From: CAVYUC01 sp963816685
GTDB taxonomy: Bacteria; Bacteroidota; Bacteroidia; Bacteroidales; Prolixibacteraceae
NCBI GenBank assembly: GCA_963816685.1
Contig: CAWFMB010000014.1
Location: forward strand, 620,001 to 684,000
Direction of reading: 5' to 3'
Length of the DNA stretch: 64,000 nt
Shown here one piece after another: positions 10,038 through 18,928 of the stretch. Within the stretch, counting starts at the first letter, position 1; each line of letters starts with the position of its first letter. Below the pieces are notes generated by a model. The model did not search any database. It was given only the letters and a program-made list of their open reading frames with translations, and was not told the origin of the DNA. The translations under genes and the position numbers were made by a program.

Positions 10038-10465
10038 TATTTTTTTTATTAAAGATAAAGAATAGGTGACGAAACTTGAATGCATTTTCATTAAAAAAAG
10101 TTGCAGGTTCTTTACCAAATGATTTCTTTAAGACGGAATCTACTTCTAACATCTTTTATATTAAACAGTTCAATAGAATAAAAGCTTCTTCAATATCTTT
10201 TTTTATTCAAGTTTCAATTTCGTTTTGAATTAACATTGGCTGAAACTCATTCAGAAGAAAAAAATGAGATGTTAACCTAAAAGAACCCTTGCTTTCCAAC
10301 CATTTATTATTTTCATGCGAGGAATAAGATCCCTTTAAAAATTTATTTATTGTACATGATTATGATAATTGCAAACCCCTGTGGTTTGGTATTCAAAATT
10401 CTGATAAACAGTCAGCTATGGATTGCAGTCGGGCCAACTAAATTTTGAGAAATACAACTCGGTAA

Positions 10466-10615
10466 AATCCTGCAGGGCCTGAAGTGGAAATTGTTTTGCC
10501 TGAATTTGATTCGAAAATAATAACATTGAAATTGAATGTGGAGGGACATCCGGAATGGAATTCGAAATCTGTATCTTCTTTAAACGGAAAACATAAATTT
10601 TCAGCTTTTCTGTAG
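10466..10615 (+). pseudogene. Possible decayed C-terminal coding fragment
   Basis: An open stretch of 49 codons with no start codon ends at a TAG. It reads GPEVEIVLPEFDSKIITLKL and then NVEGHPEWNSKSV, which looks like real protein (a beta-rich C-terminal end) rather than random sequence. Just upstream, other frames show further short protein-like pieces, as if frameshifts had broken the gene. I cannot name the family. It could be the remains of a secreted enzyme, or a chance open frame. Confidence 0.25.
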
Positions 10616-10637
10616 CTTATGTTCTTTCTTAAATTTT

Positions 10638-10668
10638 GATACCTGCCTGTCGAAGGCAGGCAGGTATC
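10638..10668 (-). terminator. Perfect inverted repeat, likely terminator or dispersed palindrome
   Basis: GATACCTGCCTG (10638-10649) and its exact complement CAGGCAGGTATC (10657-10668) flank a 7-nt loop. It lies 38 bp past the stop of the minus-strand lipoprotein gene. The GC-rich stem would work as a transcription terminator. The CCTGCCTG-type palindrome also resembles short dispersed intergenic palindromes seen in Bacteroidota, so it may exist in many copies. Confidence 0.55.
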
Positions 10669-10706
10669 TTCATTTGATTTGGATGATCATTATTTTTTTA
10701 ACCATT

Positions 10707-11268
10707 TTATTCATAAACAAGGTAACCATCCATTTTAAACCAGGTTCCTCCTTTAGCATAGTCTACTGCGCCAACCTCATCGAAAGTACCATTACAGCCT
10801 TCAAATCTTCCCGTTCCGCTTCCGGGAACGATGTAAGTTTTGCCGGTGTAACTGCTGGTTTCGTCAAAAGATTGCATGACCTCGAATGTAAATTCCATTT
10901 CGTCACCATTAGGTGCAACTAATTTCCCATGGCCTGTATTTAAGGTATATGGAAGTCCATCATCACCAATTAAAAATGTTATACTTTCAAATACATAATA
11001 ATTTGTTTCAGGATTCAGTTTTCCTATGTGGGAGCTGTTTCCGCTTACATTTAGCCTGCTGTAAGAATAATATATGTCATCTCCTATATTCCAGGCAATC
11101 AAATCTGATTCTGTATCTGGAATTGCAAAGCAATCGGCTTTAATGGGAACAGGCACGTTAGCCTTTTTCAGTTCCAGGTTGTCCTGATTTTCAAATAGTG
11201 TGTCGTCTTTGGCACAGCCGGCAATTAAAAGAATTGCCATTACAAAAAAATAACACAAGCGTTTTCAT
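10707..11268 (-). CDS. Small secreted lipoprotein, paralogue 1, signal peptide frameshifted
   Basis: Unknown function. The in-frame part encodes FFVMAILLIAGCAKDDTLFE, a lipobox (IAGC) with the same leader and mature N-terminus as the neighbouring lipoprotein, followed by about 165 residues rich in beta structure. A C-terminal GSGTGRFEGCNGTFDEVG block recalls the glycine-rich strands of small beta-barrel proteins. The ATG matching the paralogue (11268) is out of frame. A run of seven T on the coding strand carries one base too many, and removing one T gives MKTLVLFFVMAILLIAGC, an ideal lipoprotein leader. The only in-frame start left is a TTG at 11258, without a basic n-region. It may be a mutation, a sequencing or assembly error, or phase variation by slippage. 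Confidence 0.7.
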
Positions 11269-11324
11269 AATTATAATTTAAAGTTGTTAATAGGAATAAA
11301 TTGATGATTCGTATTTTACATTAG

Positions 11325-11352
11325 AAAAGAGGAAAAAAATATTTCCTCTTTT
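11325..11352 (-). terminator. Rho-independent-like hairpin after lipoprotein 2
   Basis: AAAAGAGGAAA (11325-11335) pairs perfectly with TTTCCTCTTTT (11342-11352) across a 6-nt loop, 27 bp past the stop of the minus-strand lipoprotein gene. The 11-bp stem ends in a T-run on the coding strand. It implies that the first lipoprotein gene has its own promoter. Confidence 0.6.
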
Positions 11353-11379
11353 GCTTAGTGTTGTGTGAAAATTCATTAT

Positions 11380-11991
11380 TTAATTTGTCAACTTAATGGA
11401 TATGCTTCTTTCTGCATCCAATGGGTCGTGACCGTGCAAAATTCCATGATATATAATGCGGATGCCTTCACCATTTAATCTTAGTCCCCAAACACCGGTG
11501 TTTTTATTATTATTATCATATGAAAGATTATCATTATCCGTAAATACTATATGTGCTTTTCCTGAATATACAGGGCCAGTTGAAAATAATTGCGAAGCAT
11601 CATAAATATAGCCTTGCCAGACTTCAACTGTAACATCATCCTGATTAACCAGCACATGTACACGAGGGCTTTCGCCTTCGGCTCCTTCTTTTATTATATT
11701 TTGTATGTTTAAAACATCCATACTCGCCATACCCCCACCGGAATACAATTGCCTGATATCAACACCTACAAATGCTGTAAGGTCGGTCTCTTCATCATAA
11801 AACATATAATAATATCCGGCTTCTTCTGACCTGAAAACTTTTAAATTGTCGCCAGGTTGGTCAGGTTTGCCACTTTTTAGCATTAAATCCTGATTGTTTA
11901 TGCTTTCATGATTTTCAAACAATGTGTCGTCTTTGGCACAACCGGCAATTAAAAGAATTGCCATTACAATAAAATAATTAAGTGTTTTCAT
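11380..11991 (-). CDS. Small secreted lipoprotein, paralogue 2 (intact)
   Basis: A 203-residue protein of unknown function. The leader MKTLNYFIVMAILLIAGC has a basic n-region, hydrophobic core and lipobox ending at Cys18, so it should be lipidated. It shares AKDDTLFEN after the cysteine with the neighbouring paralogue, while the rest has diverged. The mature part is acidic and beta-rich, with SGKAHIVFTDND and NTGVWGLRLNGEGIR near the C-terminus. It ends just before a hairpin terminator, and its upstream gap holds a 20-bp tandem direct repeat. The next gene upstream is a membrane AraC-type regulator, so these lipoproteins may be its targets or form a sensing unit with it. That link is inference. 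Confidence 0.8.
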   Translation of the reverse strand: MKTLNYFIVMAILLIAGCAKDDTLFENHESINNQDLMLKSGKPDQPGDNLKVFRSEEAGYYYMFYDEETDLTAFVGVDIRQLYSGGGMASMDVLNIQNIIKEGAEGESPRVHVLVNQDDVTVEVWQGYIYDASQLFSTGPVYSGKAHIVFTDNDNLSYDNNNKNTGVWGLRLNGEGIRIIYHGILHGHDPLDAERSISIKLTN

Positions 11992-12377
11992 AATTAAAAT
12001 TTTTAAGTTAATACCGAGAAATTGATGAATAGCTTTTTAAAGATCCAATTCCTTATATCTCAATCCGGTTTTTTTACAATGAATCGATAAGAGAATTGTT
12101 GATGTAAATTTCGGACAAAGGTTGTTTCATAACCAATCAACCAGGTTTCAAAGTGTTTAAAGTTTCAGGGAATTGCTTTAAATTTTAAGTTTAGCATTTA
12201 AATTATGTTACAAGGATTTAAACTATGTATCAAAAGGGAATTTTTTCCAATTTTATCCTGATAAATCGGGATAATCCGGAGAGAATTAGCGAAGTTGATT
12301 TTATATAAGGAATAGCTTTTCGGGATAACTTTTCATCGGCATTAGTAAGGGGTTCATCCGTTGTCAGGAAATGAAAT
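11992..12377. other. Gap between regulator and lipoprotein genes
   Basis: A 386-bp AT-rich stretch between the end of the AraC-type regulator and the start of lipoprotein 2, both read leftwards. It should contain the lipoprotein promoter. The only structure I see is the tandem direct repeat at 12196-12237. Confidence 0.5.
12196..12237. promoter_or_regulatory. Tandem ~20-bp direct repeat, candidate AraC-type operator
   Basis: ATTTAAATTATGTTACAAGG (12196-12215) is followed directly by ATTTAAACTATGTATCAAAAGG (12216-12237, a 22-bp variant). AraC-family dimers bind pairs of direct repeats about 21 bp apart, and the adjacent gene encodes an AraC-type regulator. The repeat lies about 205 bp upstream of lipoprotein 2. 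Function is inferred only. Confidence 0.4.
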
Positions 12378-14543
12378 CTACACCGGGTTCAACCCTCTGC
12401 TGATAAGCAGCTTGCTGATTTTGTCGTGTTCTTCGTTGTACTTCTTGTCCAGTTCGCGGATTATTTTCTGAAAGCCGGGTTCACTGCGGACATTGTCGAA
12501 CATGGGATCATTTTTAAGGTCGCAAATAAAAAGTTTTGGAGTGCTTGTTGCATTTTGCATTAATCCCAGGTAGTGCATCGATTGCTGCTTGTTGTTCAGC
12601 GCTGCGTAAATTTTGGCCAGACAAAAGTGCGAATAATACAACTTTGCTTCCCAACTTGAATATTTTATTTGTTCCTCAAAATTTTTTATAGCCCCCTCAA
12701 ACAGAGGTAAGGCTTTTTCAGTCATTCCATTTTTTAAATAAGTATAACCATGAATGTAGCTTGTAGCATAAGGTGAAATACCTTTCTTCTTTGTTTCTTT
12801 TTCAAGTCGAATCATTACTTTTAGTGCTTTGTCGTAATCACGTAAATAATTATGAATTACAATTTCATGATTCATAAACACAACTGAATTGGGATATTTT
12901 TTCAACCTGGATTCAGTGATTTCAAGCGCTCCTTGATAATTTCCATCCCGTATTTCAATAAGTACATTAAAATTATCATACAATGCAGTATCATTCATAT
13001 TTGCAAACCATTCTGTATTTTTCTTTCTCGAAAGTTCCGGGAATCCTGATGCATTATAACACACAAGTTCTATGTTAAATAAAAATGGAGGTATTATTTC
13101 GGAAACTGGTTTTAACTCATGGTATTTTGATATGTTTTCAAAAAAGTGATAAAAATCCTGAAGCTCATAGTATTCCATTGCTATGGTCATATAATACCCT
13201 GCATTTTTGACCTGCTTATCGACGATGGGTGAAAGTTTCTCAGCTTCTTGATACAATCCTTTTGAAATTAAATAACTTTTTTTACATGCATTTGCTTCAA
13301 GATGATTTTTATTGAAATGCAATGCCTTTTCAATCAACATCATTCCTGAATCCTGGTACAGGCTTCTAAGTGGTAAATCTGAAGTATGAGGATAAAGAAA
13401 ATCGAAGTACATATGGGCAAGTTTAACATAGGCATCGCTGTAAGTTGAATCAAGATTAATACATTTTTCAAAGGTCTTTATTGCTTCGTTGATGTATATG
13501 TAACGATTTGGGTTGGTATATGATCTATTCGATGCGGTTTTTAACATTAAAAACAACTGGTTTCCCTGCAGAAAATATTGAAGTGCTTCCGGATTTTGAG
13601 TGGATTTTTGGGCAACCTGTTTTTTCTCTTCGGCAGTCAATTCTGTTTTAAGTGCTTCTGAAACCTGAAAAACCACATCATTGCAAATCTCAAAAATACG
13701 GGTTAATGCAGTTTCTTCATTTTCATCCAGATTACGCTCATACATGTCGGTGAATACAGACTGTCCATTATTTGCATCAAGCAATTCGATGTTTACCAGT
13801 ATTTTATCCCCCGTCTTTAAAGTTCGTCCACGGAGAATGTGGTCTACCATCAGTTCGCGGGCAATATCCCGATTGTTTTTTCTGCTATCGCGATAAGTTT
13901 CCGTTGTCGATTGCGGCACCACCAGCATATTTTCAATTTTGCCAAGTTTATTGCCGATTTCAATGCCCATCCATGTTGTAAACGGAGCAAACTCTTCCCC
14001 GCTGTCGTTAATAAATGGCAGAATGGCAATGGTATTTTCGGTGCGGGTTTTTTCTTTAACAAATAAGCCTGAAAACAATACACCAATTGAAATAATGGCA
14101 ATAACTGCAGCAACTGCGATGATCGCAATCTGCACCCATCGTTTCTTTTTGGCGGTGTGTTGTGCATGAATTTTTGATTCTGGTTCTTGTTTTTCCTCCT
14201 GTGTTACATGATTTTTTGCCTCCCCGGGCGGATATCCGTAATAATCGTGAAAACATTTGGTAAAATAGGTAGCGCTGCCAAAACCAACTTCATAGGCAAT
14301 CTGAGAAATCGTCAGTTCTTTTTCATAAAGCAGTTCGAGCGCCCTTTTTAGCCGGGTTTCACGGATAAACATGCTCACCGATTTGCTGATAACGGATTTA
14401 ACCTTACGGTGCAGCGTGATTCGGCTCATTCCCAGTTGAGTGGCAAGCTCAGCCACTCCAAAATGCTCGTTATGCAGGTTGGCATCGATAATCGATGTGA
14501 GATTTTGCAGGAATTGCTCCTCGGTATGATTCACTCCTTTCAA
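12378..14543 (-). CDS. Membrane-anchored AraC-type regulator with TolB-like and TPR domains
   Basis: A 721-residue regulator built in the CadC-like one-component manner. Residues 10-110 are an AraC helix-turn-helix domain (FGVAELATQLGMSRITLHRK, then ISQIAYEVGFGSATYFTKCF). A basic linker precedes one transmembrane helix (about 137-161, IAIIAVAAVIAIISIGVLF). A TolB/FlgO-like domain follows (about 168-300, TIAILPFINDSGEE and DHILRGRTLKTGDKILV). The remainder, about 315-700, is a run of TPR-type helices. The DNA-binding end is cytoplasmic and the TPR part probably periplasmic, so it could sense an envelope signal directly. It stands alone, upstream of the two lipoprotein genes, which are plausible targets. 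The ligand is unknown. Confidence 0.9.
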   Translation of the reverse strand: MKGVNHTEEQFLQNLTSIIDANLHNEHFGVAELATQLGMSRITLHRKVKSVISKSVSMFIRETRLKRALELLYEKELTISQIAYEVGFGSATYFTKCFHDYYGYPPGEAKNHVTQEEKQEPESKIHAQHTAKKKRWVQIAIIAVAAVIAIISIGVLFSGLFVKEKTRTENTIAILPFINDSGEEFAPFTTWMGIEIGNKLGKIENMLVVPQSTTETYRDSRKNNRDIARELMVDHILRGRTLKTGDKILVNIELLDANNGQSVFTDMYERNLDENEETALTRIFEICNDVVFQVSEALKTELTAEEKKQVAQKSTQNPEALQYFLQGNQLFLMLKTASNRSYTNPNRYIYINEAIKTFEKCINLDSTYSDAYVKLAHMYFDFLYPHTSDLPLRSLYQDSGMMLIEKALHFNKNHLEANACKKSYLISKGLYQEAEKLSPIVDKQVKNAGYYMTIAMEYYELQDFYHFFENISKYHELKPVSEIIPPFLFNIELVCYNASGFPELSRKKNTEWFANMNDTALYDNFNVLIEIRDGNYQGALEITESRLKKYPNSVVFMNHEIVIHNYLRDYDKALKVMIRLEKETKKKGISPYATSYIHGYTYLKNGMTEKALPLFEGAIKNFEEQIKYSSWEAKLYYSHFCLAKIYAALNNKQQSMHYLGLMQNATSTPKLFICDLKNDPMFDNVRSEPGFQKIIRELDKKYNEEHDKISKLLISRGLNPV

Positions 14544-15051
14544 CTGACGTGGTAGTTTAATTTTTGGTTTAATATATGATGAAAAGTTACAACAAATAGA
14601 TGTTATTTAAAATGGGGCACCTCAATATTTCTACCACCTGATTTTTATGATGGGAAGCAATACCATTTGCGGGAAGAAAAAATTAATCAATAGCAACAGG
14701 CATTTCTAAATGGTTATCTCTAAAGCAACATTTTTGGTTGAAAATTATGTTCCTGCAAAGGAGGTAAGGAATGGTATGCTATTAGACCCGCATAAATACC
14801 GGAATCATTGATTCAGAAAACTGCATTTGTACATCTGTTATTCTGTATAATTGTCCTCTTCACCATTCAACAATTTCACTATTCACAATTTCACAATTTA
14901 TCAATTTATCCTCTAATTGCATATTTTTATGTGCCTCTCATAATTTCATTTTAAACTTTAATCCAAAATAAAACCAGTGAATCATCGAACAAAAACCCAC
15001 CCTGTCGTATTCTATTATTAAGTTTTATTATTTCATTTAATATACAGGGAT
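14544..15051. other. Divergent intergenic region
   Basis: About 508 bp between the divergent AraC-type regulator and the NADP oxidoreductase gene. It should hold promoters for both. From about 14868 to 14912 there are short imperfect repeats of CAATTTCAC and CAATTTAT. I see no RNA gene or coding sequence. Confidence 0.5.
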
Positions 15052-15693
15052 ATGAAAAAAGTAGGTATTATCGGCTCGGGAAATGTTGGGCCTGCACTGG
15101 CAAAAGGATTTCTTGAAAATGGTTACGAAACCACACTTTCGTCGCGAAGTGAAGAAAAAAGAAAAAAGCTGGAAAGCGAATATAAAGGATTGAAAACCGA
15201 TACTCCTGAAAACACGGCGAAAAACAATGATTTGATTGTCTTTGCGGTAAAAGGTTCGCAGGCAAAAGAGGCTTTGGAAGAAGTTGGAGTAGAAAACCTT
15301 TCAGGAAAAACAGTTATTGACACTACAAATCCAATTGCTGAAGATGCGCCGGTAAACGGAGTGTTGCTTTATTTTTCCTCAGTTAATAAAAGCTTAATGG
15401 AAGAGCTGCAAAGTTTAGCCCCGGAGGCAAAATTCGTTAAGGCATTTAGTTGCGTTGGAGCGGCCCATATGGTAAACCCGGGATTTGAAAGTAAACCCAG
15501 TATGTTTATTTGTGGCGATGATAATGCAGCCAAAGAGGAGGTGAGGGGCATTTTGGACAAGTTTGGCTGGGAAACTGAAGATATGGGAAACATAGAAGCA
15601 GCCCGGGCAATCGAGCCGCTGGCTATTTTATGGTGCATTCCCGGATTCAGGGAAAACAGCTGGAATCATGCATTGAAACTGCTGAAAAAGTAA
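15052..15693 (+). CDS. NADP-dependent F420-type oxidoreductase family protein
   Basis: A 213-residue Rossmann protein. MKKVGIIGSGNVGPALAKGF at the N-terminus is the GxGxxG/A dinucleotide-binding loop, followed by TLSSRSEEKRKKLE, where the SR pair suits NADP(H) phosphate binding. DLIVFAVKGSQAKEAL and KTVIDTTNPI are typical of the NADP oxidoreductase, coenzyme F420-dependent family (PF03807). Members in organisms without F420 are generic NADP-linked reductases of unknown substrate. It sits alone between a divergent regulator and a convergent two-component system, so context gives no pathway. Confidence 0.82.
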   Translation: MKKVGIIGSGNVGPALAKGFLENGYETTLSSRSEEKRKKLESEYKGLKTDTPENTAKNNDLIVFAVKGSQAKEALEEVGVENLSGKTVIDTTNPIAEDAPVNGVLLYFSSVNKSLMEELQSLAPEAKFVKAFSCVGAAHMVNPGFESKPSMFICGDDNAAKEEVRGILDKFGWETEDMGNIEAARAIEPLAILWCIPGFRENSWNHALKLLKK

Positions 15694-15727
15694 ATCAGAT
15701 TTACTGAAAACCGAAATTATTTGACTT

Positions 15728-15786
15728 CGACTGCGCTCCGTCTGACTTTGTTAAAGTTGCTAGGATGGCCATAGTGAGCGCAGTCG
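15728..15786. terminator. Inverted repeat between convergent genes
   Basis: CGACTGCGCTC (15728-15738) and its exact complement GAGCGCAGTCG (15776-15786) flank a 37-bp loop. It lies in the 113-bp gap where the NADP oxidoreductase and rprY genes converge, so it could terminate both. The CGACTGCGCTC arm resembles a common dispersed intergenic element of Bacteroidota. No T-run follows it. Confidence 0.45.
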
Positions 15787-15806
15787 GATTGTATTGTCAG
15801 AGCTTC

Positions 15807-16496
15807 TTAAACGATTAATTTATATCCTTTTCCGTGGACATTAATTATTTCTACGGTGGGTTCATCTTTTAAATGTTTCCGCAGTTTGGTAATATATACA
15901 TCCATGCTCCGGGCGTTGAAATAATTATCATCAATCCATATGGATTTCAGAGCATAGTTCCGTTCCAGCACCTTGTTTGCATTTTGGCAAAGCAGTTTGA
16001 GCAAATCCGACTCCTTCGTTGTAAGTTTTACAGTTTCTTCCCCGTCCGAAAGTATTTGTTTGCGTGTATCGAATGTAAATTTTCCAAGAGTAAAAACCTG
16101 CTGTGCGGATGCCTGCGATTCCTGTGAGGTTCTTCGTAAAATGGCTTCAATACGGAAAATCAACTCTTCCATACTGAACGGTTTGGTAATGTAATCGTCG
16201 GCACCGAGTTTAAATCCTTCAATAACATCTTCCTTCAGGTTTTTTGCAGTCAGAAAAATTACAGGAATATCGGGATTGACAATGCGGATATCTTTTGCAA
16301 GTGTAAATCCGTCTTTTTTAGGCATCATAATATCGAGGATGCAAATATCATAATGTTCTTTCATAAAACCTTTGTATGCAGCTTCGCCATCAGGGTAAAG
16401 ATCGGCCCCGAAGCCTTTTGCAACCAAATATTCTTTTAATAGCAATCCCAGGTTTTCATCGTCTTCGGCCAGAAGTAATTTTGTTTTTTGTTCCAT
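15807..16496 (-). CDS. rprY: OmpR-family response regulator, RprY-like
   Basis: A 229-residue two-component response regulator. The receiver domain (1-120) has the acidic pair EDD at 11-13, the phosphoacceptor Asp55 in CILDIMMPKKDG, and Lys105 in YITKPF. The C-terminal winged helix (about 135-229) contains LTTKESDLLKLL and IWIDDNYFNARSMDVYITKL. These blocks closely match Bacteroides RprY as I remember it. Its kinase partner lies 2 bp upstream. RprXY was found through tetracycline-related regulation in Bacteroides and RprY has been linked to stress and sodium responses elsewhere; the signal here is unknown. Confidence 0.9.
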   Translation of the reverse strand: MEQKTKLLLAEDDENLGLLLKEYLVAKGFGADLYPDGEAAYKGFMKEHYDICILDIMMPKKDGFTLAKDIRIVNPDIPVIFLTAKNLKEDVIEGFKLGADDYITKPFSMEELIFRIEAILRRTSQESQASAQQVFTLGKFTFDTRKQILSDGEETVKLTTKESDLLKLLCQNANKVLERNYALKSIWIDDNYFNARSMDVYITKLRKHLKDEPTVEIINVHGKGYKLIV

Positions 16497-16498
16497 TT

Positions 16499-18061
16499 CT
16501 ATTTGTTTATTTTTGGTAACAATATACTAAACTTTGTTCCTTTATTTATTGCACTTTCTACTTTTATTTTACCATTGTGCAAATCCACAATCTTTTTTAC
16601 ATAACTTAATCCCAATCCAAATCCTTTTACATTGTGAACATTGCCGGTGGGAACGCGATAAAACCTGTCGAATATCTGGGTGTGGTGTTCTTTTGAAATA
16701 CCAATTCCTTTATCTTCTACCGAAATAACAACATATCCGTTTTTGTTTTCAGTGGAGACTTTAATCTCGGGTACTTCCCTGCTGTATTTTACAGCATTGT
16801 CGAGGAGGTTGAAAACAACATTTGTAATGTGCACTTCATCTCCTTTTATCATGGGCGAATCTGCTTTTATTTCGGAATGCAGTTCACCGTTTTTGTTTTT
16901 AACCCGCAATTCAAAATTTCCGATTACACTGTTGATTGTCTTGTTGATATCAAATTCCTTGAATTTAAGTTTTAAGCGGCCTTCGTTAAATACAGCCATT
17001 TGCAACACTTTTTCCACCTGAAAACTGAGTCGTTTGCTTTCCTGGTTGATCACCCTCGATATGTTGTCAATGGTGGCGGGAGTGTTGGAAATGCTGCCAT
17101 CCTGCAACATCTGGCTTGCAAGTGAAATCGTGGAAATAGGTGTTTTCAATTCGTGGGTCATGTTGTTGATGAAGTCATTTTTAATCATCGACAATTTCTT
17201 CTGTCTGAAAATTACCATTATCGCATACACAAAAATAGCGATAAGCAAGCCGGTTAATATGATGGTAGGAATAATGGTTAAACCGGTGGCGCGAAGCAGA
17301 TATCCCGATCGTTGCGGAAAATAAACATAAAGGTAATTTGGTTGCTGGCCGTCATAGTCATACGGGAAAAGCAGGCTGTTGTATTTGTCTTTTTTACCGG
17401 GATTATAATCGGGACTGCCAAAAATAAACTTGTCCTTGCCTTCGTGTGCTGAACGGATAGCATATTTATAATCCAAATCAATTCCTGATTCCCTGAATTC
17501 CGCAGTCAGCACAGCTTCCAGAAACGAAGAATCAATTCTTTCACGTAAAGTTCTTTCTTCAAGAAGTATTTTATTTTTAATCCAGTTCATGTCCCTTAAC
17601 CATTGTTCGCGCCGGCTTTTAAGGGTTTGATTATATCCGGGTATGCGATCGAGCGAACTGTCATTCCCTTGCAGATTCTTCTTTACCGGCGGCTGACTTG
17701 CAGTATCCGGAATTTCTATCCTGATTTCTTCCTGGTAACTCCCCGAAAAATTTGATCCCGAATAATTCAACTGAAACTGAATGGAAGTCTGGTTGTTTGA
17801 ATTCCGCGGAAACAGGTTGAAACTTTCAGAAGGACTTGACGTTCCGGGAGTTATTCCCCGTTCGGCACTAACAATAGCTACACGGCGCTCGTACAACTCA
17901 AGCTGATCTACGATTCGTTTTAGTGCACTTGTAACCAACTGGTCAAATTGTTCCTCGCGAATTTCGGAAGCCGACTTGATCAGGTTGGTTTGAATCAGGA
18001 TTAATCCTGAAAGTACCAAAGCCATTAAAACAATTAATGTGACAAGCATTTTTCTGCTCAT
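16499..18061 (-). CDS. rprX: Sensor histidine kinase, RprX-like
   Basis: A 520-residue membrane kinase. TM1 spans about 5-25 and TM2 about 260-285, enclosing a periplasmic sensor of about 230 residues rich in N, S and Q. After TM2 the HisKA domain has FINNMTHELKTPISTISLAS with the phosphorylated His303. The ATPase domain follows (N box NVVFNLLDNAVKYS, G1 VEDKGIGIS, G2 FGLGLSYVKKI). There is no HAMP domain. It is the first gene of the pair and rprY follows after 2 bp. The long periplasmic loop suggests direct sensing of an envelope signal. Confidence 0.9.
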   Translation of the reverse strand: MSRKMLVTLIVLMALVLSGLILIQTNLIKSASEIREEQFDQLVTSALKRIVDQLELYERRVAIVSAERGITPGTSSPSESFNLFPRNSNNQTSIQFQLNYSGSNFSGSYQEEIRIEIPDTASQPPVKKNLQGNDSSLDRIPGYNQTLKSRREQWLRDMNWIKNKILLEERTLRERIDSSFLEAVLTAEFRESGIDLDYKYAIRSAHEGKDKFIFGSPDYNPGKKDKYNSLLFPYDYDGQQPNYLYVYFPQRSGYLLRATGLTIIPTIILTGLLIAIFVYAIMVIFRQKKLSMIKNDFINNMTHELKTPISTISLASQMLQDGSISNTPATIDNISRVINQESKRLSFQVEKVLQMAVFNEGRLKLKFKEFDINKTINSVIGNFELRVKNKNGELHSEIKADSPMIKGDEVHITNVVFNLLDNAVKYSREVPEIKVSTENKNGYVVISVEDKGIGISKEHHTQIFDRFYRVPTGNVHNVKGFGLGLSYVKKIVDLHNGKIKVESAINKGTKFSILLPKINK

Positions 18062-18160
18062 GCCGCAAAGATAATTTTTATGAAAAGCTTGCTGTCACTT
18101 GCTTAACATTATTTAACACCACAAGGACAATTGTAATTTTTATTAACCTGAAAGAGAATC

Positions 18161-18742
18161 TTATTTCCCGGTATTGAGTTTTTTTGCCACATCTTCTATT
18201 ACTGCCGGGAAATGAAGATACTCCAGCTGATGAACTTTTTGTGCAACTTCTTCAGGCGAATCCGTGGGTTGTATTTTACATTTTGCCTGGAAGATCAATT
18301 CACCCTCGTCAAATTTTTCATTGACGTAATGAATGGAAATTCCTGATTCCGGTTCACAGTTTTCAACCACTGCCTTGTGCACTTTTGAACCGTACATTCC
18401 TTTTCCGCCGTATTTTGGCAACAGCGCCGGATGAATATTAATAATGGTAAAATTGTTGATCAGGTTGGAAGGAATCAGCCATAAAAAACCTGCAAGTACA
18501 ATTAAATTAACACCCCGTTCCTTTAATTTTTCTGCAATTTCACTGGTTTGATAAAACTGATCGCGGTTGAAAATAAAAGTAGCCACATTCAGGTTTTTAG
18601 CTCTTTCCAAAGCAAACGCGCCGGAGTTGTTTGACCACAGCGAATCGATTTGAATGAATTCGTTTCCGGAAAAATACCTGATGATATTTTCTGCGTTCGT
18701 TCCGGAACCCGACGCAAAAAGTGCAATTTTTGTAACATTCAT
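18161..18742 (-). CDS. purN: Phosphoribosylglycinamide formyltransferase (GART)
   Basis: Transfers a formyl group from 10-formyltetrahydrofolate to GAR in purine synthesis. The 193-residue length is usual. IALFASGSGTNAENII at the N-terminus is the phosphate-binding loop. IINIHPALLPKYGGKGMYG holds the catalytic Asn and His, and ESGISIHYVNEKFDEGELIF includes the conserved H and D region. It is divergent from acpP across 186 bp and shows no operon partner inside the gap. Confidence 0.95.
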   Translation of the reverse strand: MNVTKIALFASGSGTNAENIIRYFSGNEFIQIDSLWSNNSGAFALERAKNLNVATFIFNRDQFYQTSEIAEKLKERGVNLIVLAGFLWLIPSNLINNFTIINIHPALLPKYGGKGMYGSKVHKAVVENCEPESGISIHYVNEKFDEGELIFQAKCKIQPTDSPEEVAQKVHQLEYLHFPAVIEDVAKKLNTGK

Positions 18743-18846
18743 AACAATTTCATTTTTTACAAATAGAACATTTGAATAATCTGTTCAACTTTAAGTTATT
18801 ACACATTGGTTAAGTATTGAATGTAACATCTTTTTTAAATTTTTTC

Positions 18847-18878
18847 TTTGAAATATAGATCGTAAATGTATTACTTTG
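18847..18878 (+). promoter_or_regulatory. Promoter of acpP-fabF-rnc
   Basis: A TTTG at 18847-18850 (-33 box) and TACTTTG at 18872-18878 (a one-base-short form of the TAnnTTTG -7 box) are separated by 21 bp, as in Bacteroidota primary sigma promoters. Transcription would start about 45 nt before the acpP ATG. Confidence 0.6.
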
Positions 18879-18928
18879 CACCGAATTAAATAAAACGGAA
18901 ATTAGTATTAACTAAAATTTAGAAAATT

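Larger units (their letters stand above)
10038..10706. other. Intergenic region upstream of glgB
   Basis: About 670 bp between glgB (reading left) and the 3' end of the first lipoprotein gene. It should hold the glycogen operon promoter on the minus strand, but I see no convincing TTTG/TAnnTTTG pair. The right half contains a short relic reading frame (10466-10615) and a perfect 12-bp inverted repeat (10638-10668). Nothing else is recognisable. Confidence 0.5.

Noticed and set aside
13850..14256. Open frames antisense to the AraC/TolB/TPR regulator
   Set aside because: They overlap a gene with clear domains throughout and show no domain or start context of their own.
10038..15051. tRNA or other small RNA genes in the long gaps
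   Set aside because: I found no cloverleaf-like arms or T-loop GTTC pattern in a tRNA context on either strand.
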